DNA from: Acetobacteraceae bacterium
Lineage (GTDB): Bacteria > Pseudomonadota > Alphaproteobacteria > Acetobacterales > Acetobacteraceae
NCBI GenBank assembly: GCA_027487385.1
Contig: JAIYDS010000275.1
Location: 1-36,468 of the forward strand
DNA length: 36,468 bases
Direction of reading: 5' to 3'
Shown: positions 31,138 to 36,468 of the stretch, piece by piece
Layout of the letters: every line of letters begins with the position of its first letter
Position numbering within the stretch: the first letter of the stretch is position 1
Position numbers and translations under genes: made by a program
The notes under the pieces: model-generated
What the model was told of the DNA's origin: nothing
The model's database searches: none
The model's input: the letters and a program-made list of their open reading frames with translations, nothing else

Positions 31138-33440
31138 AGCGGGCGCTGCTGCTCGCCCTCGCGGCGCTGCTCGCGCTGCCCGTGCTGGCCCTGGCCGGGT
31201 TCCTGCTTTTCTTCGACGCCGATGCCTTCCGCCCCCGCTTGGCCGAGGCGGTGCAGCGCGCCACGGGCCGGGAATTCCGCATCGAGGGCAAGCTTCACCT
31301 CACCCCCGCCCTGACGCCCACCCTCGCCGCCGACGGGCTGGTGCTGGCCAATCTCCCCGGCGGCAGCGCGCCCGAGATGCTGCGCATCGCCCATGCCGAG
31401 CTGCGCCTGGCCTTGCTGCCGCTGCTCTCCGGCCGGATCGAAGTCGCGAATCTGCGCCTGGAGGGCGGCCGCCTGCTGCTGGAGCGCGAGAATTGGCGCT
31501 TCCAGCGCCCTGCCCCCGCCACCCCGGCCCCAGCCGCGCCCAGCGCCGCCCCCAGCCGCCCCCTCGCCCTCGACCTGCGCGCCGTCACCCTGCGCGATTG
31601 GCGCGTGACGGCGAATGGCGAGGAATTCCGCCTGCCGCAGCTGCGCCTCACCGGCAGCGGGCCGGATCAGCCGCTTGATGTCACCGCCACGCTCATCCTG
31701 CGCGGCGCCGAGGCGCTGATCGAAGGCCGGCTCGGCGCCCCCACGGGTTTGGGTGGTCCCACCCCCTGGCCCTTCCGGCTTGGCGTGGTCCTGCCGGGTG
31801 CGCGGCTTGCCGCCACGGGCCAGGCCAGCGGCGGCGATTGGACCGCCGCCCTCACCGCCGAGATTCCGCGCCTCGACGGGCTCGGCGCGCTCGCCGGGCG
31901 CAGCCTGCCGCCGCTGACCGGCGTGAGCCTGCGCGCCGAGGCGGCGCTGACCGGCGGCGTGGCCCGGTTTTCGGCCATTGAGGGCCGCATCGCCGGAGGC
32001 AGCTTTGCCGGCCTCACCCTCACCCAGGCCCGCTTCACCCAGGCCAGCCTGGACGCACCCCTGCGCGCCGAGGCCAGCGGCAGCTTCCGCGGCCAGGCCG
32101 TGACCCTGGCGGGCGAGGCGCGACCGGCCGCGTTGATCCAGGGCCAGCCGACCCCCATCGCGCTCACCGCCAGCGCCGGCACCGCCACCGCCAGCCTCAG
32201 CGGCGAATGGCCGGGCGCCTTGCGGCTGGAGGCCGCCGCGCCGGATGTATCGGCGCTCTCCGGCCTCGCCGGCCGCCCCCTGCCCCCGCTGCGCGACGCC
32301 AGCCTGCGCGCCGGCTTCACCGCCATCGGCCCTGTCTTCGGCGAGGGCGTGCGGCTGGGTGAATTCGCGCTCGCCTCCTCAGCGGGGGATCTCGCCGGCG
32401 CGCTGGAATGGCGCTGGGCGCCGCGTCCGAGCCTCGCCGGCCGCATCACTTCCACGCGGCTCGACCTCGCGGCGCTGCGCCTTCCCCCTGTCGCCGCGGC
32501 GCCGGCCGCGCCGCCCACCGCCGCGCCCCCGGCCCCTGCCCCCGCAAGCCGGCTGATCCCGGAAACGCCGCTCGATCTCTCGGCGCTGAACCTGTTTGAC
32601 GCCGATCTGGAATTCGCCCTGGCCGAGCTGATCCAAGGGGACATGACGCTGCGCCAGGTGGAAGGCCGGCTGGTGAATGCGGCCGGCCGCGCCCGGCTGG
32701 AGCCCTTCGCCGCCACCCTGCCCGGCGGGCGCCTGAGCCTGGCCCTTGCCGCCGATGCGACGGGCGCCACCCCCGCCCTGCATCTGCGCGCCACCGGCCA
32801 GGGGCTGGAGACCGCGCCCCTGCTGGCAAGCCTGGGCGTGGCCAGCCCGGTGACCGGGCGCGGCGATCTCGATCTGGACCTGCGCGGCCAGGGCGCGGAT
32901 TGGCGGGCGCTGGCAGCGAATGCCTCCGGGCATCTCGGGCTTGCCGTGATCGAAGGGCGGTTGGCCGCCGGCCCGGCGCGGATTCTGGCGCAGCTTCCCG
33001 GCTTCGCCAGCGGCGTGCCGCTCACCTGCCTCGCCATCCGGGGCGCCGCCGATCGCGGCCTGGTGCGCTTCTCGGCGCTGTACCTGGATGGCGCGGCGGG
33101 GCGGCTGGCCGGCGAGGGCGGCCTCAGCCTGCGCGACGAAACCCTGGCGATCCGCATGCAGGCCGATCTGCGCGTGGCCGGCGTGCGGGTGCGCGCGCCG
33201 GTGCCGCTGACCGGCACCCTCGCCGCGCCCCGGCTGGAAATGGCCGGGCTGACCGAGGGCGCGCTGGGGAGCGTGCTGGGCGCCCCGCCGCCAACGCAGC
33301 AGGCCATGCCGGATTGCGCGACGACGCTGCGCCTGGCGCGAGGCGGGCGCGAAGGGCCGGTGCCCCAGGCCGCGCCGCCACCGCCGGCTGGCGGGCAGCC
33401 GGCGCTGAATGACCTGCTGCGGGGGTTGCTGCGGCGTTAA
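31134..33440 (+). CDS. AsmA family protein
   Basis: This 768-residue envelope protein of the AsmA/YhdP superfamily is anchored by one N-terminal span (about 4-26). The long periplasmic part is beta-rich, with the DAFRPRLAEAVQRATGREFR start typical of AsmA and the C-terminal AsmA-type module LRATGQGLETAPLLASLGVA, GRGDLDLDLRGQG. Relatives shape outer-membrane lipid transport and assembly. Ala/Pro-rich linkers occur near 126-142 and 445-475. It is coupled to the upstream pseudouridine synthase gene by a 4-nt overlap. A very long stem-loop begins 25 nt after its stop. Confidence 0.9.
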   Translation: MKRALLLALAALLALPVLALAGFLLFFDADAFRPRLAEAVQRATGREFRIEGKLHLTPALTPTLAADGLVLANLPGGSAPEMLRIAHAELRLALLPLLSGRIEVANLRLEGGRLLLERENWRFQRPAPATPAPAAPSAAPSRPLALDLRAVTLRDWRVTANGEEFRLPQLRLTGSGPDQPLDVTATLILRGAEALIEGRLGAPTGLGGPTPWPFRLGVVLPGARLAATGQASGGDWTAALTAEIPRLDGLGALAGRSLPPLTGVSLRAEAALTGGVARFSAIEGRIAGGSFAGLTLTQARFTQASLDAPLRAEASGSFRGQAVTLAGEARPAALIQGQPTPIALTASAGTATASLSGEWPGALRLEAAAPDVSALSGLAGRPLPPLRDASLRAGFTAIGPVFGEGVRLGEFALASSAGDLAGALEWRWAPRPSLAGRITSTRLDLAALRLPPVAAAPAAPPTAAPPAPAPASRLIPETPLDLSALNLFDADLEFALAELIQGDMTLRQVEGRLVNAAGRARLEPFAATLPGGRLSLALAADATGATPALHLRATGQGLETAPLLASLGVASPVTGRGDLDLDLRGQGADWRALAANASGHLGLAVIEGRLAAGPARILAQLPGFASGVPLTCLAIRGAADRGLVRFSALYLDGAAGRLAGEGGLSLRDETLAIRMQADLRVAGVRVRAPVPLTGTLAAPRLEMAGLTEGALGSVLGAPPPTQQAMPDCATTLRLARGGREGPVPQAAPPPPAGGQPALNDLLRGLLRR

Positions 33441-33465
33441 GAGGCCTTCGGCGAAACAAAAAGCG

Positions 33466-33579
33466 GCCTCCGGCGGCTGGGGCCGAGAGGCCCCAGACCC
33501 CAGCACCGCGCGGCCTTGCAAGGTCGGCGCCAAGGATCGGGGTCTGGGGCCCCGGCCCCAGCCGCCGGAGGCTCTTTTT
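33466..33579. terminator. Very long imperfect-palindrome stem-loop, likely bidirectional terminator
   Basis: Left arm 33466-33501 (GCCTCCGGCGGCTGGGGCCG onward) and right arm 33539-33572 (ending CCCCAGCCGCCGGAGGC) are complementary over 34 bases, interrupted only by a two-base bulge. The 37-nt loop contains the palindrome CCTTGCAAGG. Each arm also has its own internal hairpin (GGGGCC/GGCCCC). TTTTT follows on the plus strand (33575-33579), and AAAAA precedes the left arm (33458-33462), giving a U-run on the minus strand too. It sits exactly between the convergent AsmA and TctC-type genes. Terminator function is inferred from structure and position. Confidence 0.8.
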
Positions 33580-33608
33580 CCCGCAACACCCAAGCCCGGT
33601 CAGCGCCC

Positions 33609-34577
33609 TCAATCCACGCTGGCGCCAGAGGCGCGCACCACGGGGGCCCAGCGGGCCGTCTCATCGGCCATGAAGCGGGCGAAATCGGCGCGGCTCGCCG
33701 AGGGGCGGGGCAGGCTGCCGCCGGCGGAGAGGCGCGCCTGCAATTCGGGCTCGGCCAGGGCCGCGACCGTCTCGCGGTGCAGGCGTTCCAGAATGGGCTC
33801 GGGCGTCTGCGCCGGGGCCACCACGCCGAACCAGCCGGTGGAGACGATATCCACGCCGCCCTCGCGCAGGGTGGGCACATCGGGGAAGGCGGGAATGCGT
33901 TCGGTGCCCGTCGCCGCGATGGCGCGCACGCGGCCCGCGCGGGCCAGTTCCGCCACGGCGCTGACGGATTGGAACAGCACCTGGATGCGGTTCTCGATCA
34001 GATCCGTGTTCATCTGCCCGCCCGCATTGTAGGGAATATGCGTCATCTCGACGCCCGTGGCCTGGGAGAATTGCGCGCCCGCCAGATGCTGCGAGGAGCC
34101 CGCGCCGACCGAGCCAAAATTGATCTGCCCCGGCCGCGCCCGGGCATAGGCCACGAATTCGCGCAGATTGGTCACCGGCAGGCTGGGCGGAATCACCATC
34201 AGATTGGGCACCACCGCCATCAGGCTGATCGGCGCGAAATCCGCCACGGGGTCAAAGGGCAGGTTGCGATAGAGGGTGCGGTTCACCGCATGGCTGGCGA
34301 TGCTGGCCAGGCCCAGCACATAGCCATCCGGCGCGGCGCGGGCGACGACCGTCATGCCGATATTGGTGCCCGCCCCCGGCCGGTTCTCGATGAGGATCTG
34401 CTGGCCAATCCGCGCGGCCACGCGCTCCATCACCAGCCGCGCCGTCACATCGCCCGCCCCGCCGGCCGGGCCGGGCACGATGAAGCGGACGGGACCGCGC
34501 GCGGGCCAGGCTTCCTGCGCCTCAGCCGCCAGCGGCAGCAGGGGGGTGGCGAGCATGAGGCGGCGGGAGAGGGGCAT
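33609..34577 (-). CDS. Bug/TctC family tripartite tricarboxylate transporter substrate-binding protein
   Basis: This 322-residue periplasmic receptor of the Bug family binds small carboxylates or related metabolites. The signal peptide (about 1-20, SRRLMLATPLLPLAAEAQ) is followed by the family signature VRFIVPGPAGGAGDVTARLV, then IENRPGAGTNIG, SHAVNRTLYRNLPFDPVADF and MTHIPYNAGGQMNTDLI, all hallmarks. The ATG at 34577 has GGAG 8 nt upstream; a longer start at 34604 is not needed. No tctA or tctB permease genes adjoin it, which is common for these expanded orphan receptors. It is divergent from the maleate-isomerase-like gene across about 100 nt, so shared regulation or a shared substrate is possible. 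Confidence 0.92.
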   Translation of the reverse strand: MPLSRRLMLATPLLPLAAEAQEAWPARGPVRFIVPGPAGGAGDVTARLVMERVAARIGQQILIENRPGAGTNIGMTVVARAAPDGYVLGLASIASHAVNRTLYRNLPFDPVADFAPISLMAVVPNLMVIPPSLPVTNLREFVAYARARPGQINFGSVGAGSSQHLAGAQFSQATGVEMTHIPYNAGGQMNTDLIENRIQVLFQSVSAVAELARAGRVRAIAATGTERIPAFPDVPTLREGGVDIVSTGWFGVVAPAQTPEPILERLHRETVAALAEPELQARLSAGGSLPRPSASRADFARFMADETARWAPVVRASGASVD

Positions 34578-34675
34578 GGCGGGACTCCGATGACCGGCCC
34601 GCAATAGGCGGCGCCTCGCCCCCCCGCAAGCGCGTCTTGTGCCCAGGGCCGCGCGGCGCGAGACTCGCTCCGGGC

Positions 34676-35440
34676 ATGAATGGGGTGATGGCGATGCGCG
34701 ATGTTCTGGGCTGGCGGAAGAAATTCGGCGTGATGGGTCCCTCCACCAACACGGTGGTGCAGCCGGATTTCGACATGATGCGCCCGGCCGGGATCACCGC
34801 CCATTACAGCCGCATCTTCACCCCCGATTCCGACGCCGTCAGCAACGAGACCTTCCGCGCCGGAGCCGAGCTGATCGGCGCGAATACGCTGGATGCCGTG
34901 CGCAGCGTGATGACCTGCAAGCCCGACTACCTGGTGATGGGCATGAGCGCCGTGACCTTCTTCGATGGCGCCACCGGTGCGGACCGCTTCGTGAAGAGCG
35001 TGGAGGAGGTGAGCGGCCTCAAGCTCTCCGTCGGCTCGCATTCCTGCCACGCGGCACTCCAGGCCTATGGCGGGGTGAAGCGGCTCGCGATCCTCTCGCC
35101 CTATTGGCCCAGCATGAACAGCGAAGTGATCCGATATTTCGGCGATATGGGCTACACCACCGTGCGCGACCGCGCGCTGCAATGCCGCCGCTGGACCGCC
35201 ATCGCCGAAGTCACGCCGGCCGAACTGGTGCCGGTGCTGCGGGAGCTGGATGGCGATGACGTGGACGCCATCGTGCAGGTGGGCACGAACCTCTCCATGG
35301 TGCGCCTCGCCGCCGCGGCCGAGATGTGGCTAGGCAAGCCCGTCATCGCCATCAACACGGCCACCTGGTGGCATGCGCTGCGCGCCAATGGCATCACCGA
35401 GAAGATGGACGGCTTCGGCCGGCTGATGGCGGAGTTCTGA
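34676..35440 (+). CDS. Maleate isomerase / arylmalonate decarboxylase-like protein (Asp/Glu racemase superfamily)
   Basis: This protein of about 254 residues has the fold signature of maleate cis-trans isomerases and arylmalonate decarboxylases. GVMGPSTNTVVQPDFDMM lies at 18-35, an anion-hole-like MGMSAVTFFDG at 88-98, VKRLAILSPYWPSMNSEVIRY at 134-154, and QVGTNLSMVRLAAAAEMWLG at 201-220. The two catalytic cysteines of maleate isomerases are not at their usual places: the first site is Ser/Ala (GMSAV) and the second reads VGTNL instead of CTNL. Other cysteines (81, 124, 170) lie elsewhere. I take the ATG at 34676; ATGs at 34688 and 34694 are equally possible. It is followed after 2 nt by the oligopeptidase gene, so the two are probably co-transcribed. 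Exact reaction unknown. Confidence 0.8.
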   Translation: MNGVMAMRDVLGWRKKFGVMGPSTNTVVQPDFDMMRPAGITAHYSRIFTPDSDAVSNETFRAGAELIGANTLDAVRSVMTCKPDYLVMGMSAVTFFDGATGADRFVKSVEEVSGLKLSVGSHSCHAALQAYGGVKRLAILSPYWPSMNSEVIRYFGDMGYTTVRDRALQCRRWTAIAEVTPAELVPVLRELDGDDVDAIVQVGTNLSMVRLAAAAEMWLGKPVIAINTATWWHALRANGITEKMDGFGRLMAEF

Positions 35441-35442
35441 AC

Positions 35443-36468
35443 ATGCAATTCCAGGACATCAAGGCGCCGACGCCGACCGAGGAAAGCCTGGCCGCCGAGG
35501 CCGCAGCCATCATGGCGTGGCTCGATGCGGGCGAGCGCGCGAAGGCCGTGGCGCAATGGGATGCGGCGCGCCGCGCCTATGACACCTGGTCCGCCCTGGT
35601 GCATCTGCGCTTCGCGCAGGACACGACCAACGAGGAAGCCAAGGCGGCGCGGGAATACGCCGACAAGCTCTCGCCCGTCGCCACCGGGCATGAGGTGGCG
35701 ATCAAGCGCCGGCTCCTGGCCGACCCCGACCGCGCTTCCGTCGAGGCGCTGGTCGGCGCCCATGTGCTGCGGCTCTGGGAGACGGACATCACCACCTTCG
35801 ATCCCATCATCGCCGGTGATCTGGAGGAGGAGTCGAAACTCTCCGCGCGTTACACGGCGCTGCTGGCCTCGGCGAAGATCGAGCTGGACGGGAAAGTGCT
35901 GAACCTCTCCGGCCTCGCCCCCTATGCGGAACATGCCGACCGCGCCATGCGCCACGCGGCCGAAGCCGCGCGCTGGGCGTTCTTCGAGAAGAATGGCGCG
36001 GAGCTGGACGAGATCTACGACGCGCTGGTGAAGCTGCGCCATGGCATGGCGGTCAAGCTGGGCGATGCGAATTTTATCCCGCTCGCCTATCGCCGCATGC
36101 GGCGCGTGGATTACGACGCGGCGGATGTGGCGCGCTATCGCGACCAGGTGGCCGAGCATGTGGTGCCGCTGGTGGCGAAGCTGCTGGAGGCCCGCCGCGC
36201 CGAATTCGGCTGGGACCGGCTGCGCTACTGGGATGAGGCGCTGATTGACCCGCAGGGCAATCCCGCGCCGATCGGCGACCACGACACGCTGGTCACCGCC
36301 GCGCAGGAGATGTTCGACCGGATGGACCCGCGGCTCGGCGAATTCTACCGGCTGATGCAGGCGGGCGGCTTCCTCGATCTGAAGAACCGGCCGGGCAAGG
36401 CGGGGGGCGGCTTCTGCACCTCCTTCCCCACCGAGGGCGTGCCCTTCATCTTCGCGAATTTCAACGGC
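35443..36468 (+). CDS. M3 family oligoendopeptidase, 3' end cut by window edge
   Basis: The first 342 residues of an M3 metallopeptidase of the oligoendopeptidase F type, a cytosolic zinc enzyme cutting short peptides. It shows the helical N-terminal region of PepF-like enzymes (DTWSALVHLRFAQDTTNEEA, ILDGK-type ELDGKVLNLSGLAPY), then NFIPLAYRRMRRVDYD, and ends in GGGFCTSFPTEGVPFIFANF, the conserved stretch just before the active site. The zinc-binding HExxH should lie some tens of residues past the window edge. The family is about 550-600 residues long. ATG at 35443, 2 nt after the upstream stop. Confidence 0.93.
   Translation, partial: MQFQDIKAPTPTEESLAAEAAAIMAWLDAGERAKAVAQWDAARRAYDTWSALVHLRFAQDTTNEEAKAAREYADKLSPVATGHEVAIKRRLLADPDRASVEALVGAHVLRLWETDITTFDPIIAGDLEEESKLSARYTALLASAKIELDGKVLNLSGLAPYAEHADRAMRHAAEAARWAFFEKNGAELDEIYDALVKLRHGMAVKLGDANFIPLAYRRMRRVDYDAADVARYRDQVAEHVVPLVAKLLEARRAEFGWDRLRYWDEALIDPQGNPAPIGDHDTLVTAAQEMFDRMDPRLGEFYRLMQAGGFLDLKNRPGKAGGGFCTSFPTEGVPFIFANFNG

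Noticed and set aside
31500..32560. Repetitive Ala/Pro/Gly-coding sequence that looked like tandem repeats or a CRISPR-like array
   Set aside because: There are no regularly spaced identical repeats; it is low-complexity linker and beta-repeat coding sequence of the AsmA gene.

Overview
This is a gene-dense, very GC-rich window with strongly third-position-GC codon use. It looks like the chromosome of an alphaproteobacterium, most likely Acetobacteraceae of the Roseomonas/Roseococcus type. Reasons are the pal-cpoB-tilS-ftsH-folP order, an RpoH of alphaproteobacterial type directly after an RluD-family gene and a DUF6476 gene, an orphan Bug/TctC binding protein, and Tat-exported peptide-binding proteins. 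The lineage is inferred from protein features and gene order, not from a search. I see no rRNA, CRISPR array, insertion sequence or prophage.

Region 1 (1-8271, all minus strand) is a peptide-type ABC importer operon. In transcription order it is an M20D amidohydrolase, two tandem paralogous Tat-exported family 5 binding proteins, two permeases and two ATPases; the last ATPase is cut by the window edge. It probably imports and hydrolyses short peptides or N-acyl amino acids.

Region 2 (8659-18085) is a glycan-assembly block in mixed orientation. It has a 1134-residue protein joining a methyltransferase to two glycosyltransferase modules, a zinc-ribbon protein with a degenerate methyltransferase fold, a DUF4214 protein, two further GT4 glycosyltransferases, and a bifunctional GDP-mannose pyrophosphorylase / phosphomannose isomerase. 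Together they suggest a mannose-containing, possibly methylated surface polysaccharide or glycoprotein. This block is the least standard part of the window.

Region 3 (18188-24268, minus) is a housekeeping run: pal, cpoB, tilS, ftsH, folP and tspO, tightly packed or overlapping. tolQRAB are not next to pal.

Region 4 (24439-27659, minus) has a two-gene FAD amine/opine dehydrogenase-like pair, a tRNA-Glu(CTC), a tiny DUF2256 gene and a DUF6476 membrane protein. Region 5 (27953-33440, plus) has an RluD-type pseudouridine synthase, the heat-shock sigma factor rpoH, an RluC-type pseudouridine synthase and an AsmA-family protein, closed by a very long bidirectional stem-loop. Region 6 (33609 to the end) has a TctC binding protein (minus), a maleate-isomerase-like protein lacking the usual catalytic cysteines, and the first part of an M3 oligoendopeptidase (plus).

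Several intergenic gaps carry perfect or near-perfect inverted repeats. Two of them (30089-30120 and 33466-33572) share sequence and look like members of one dispersed palindromic repeat family.
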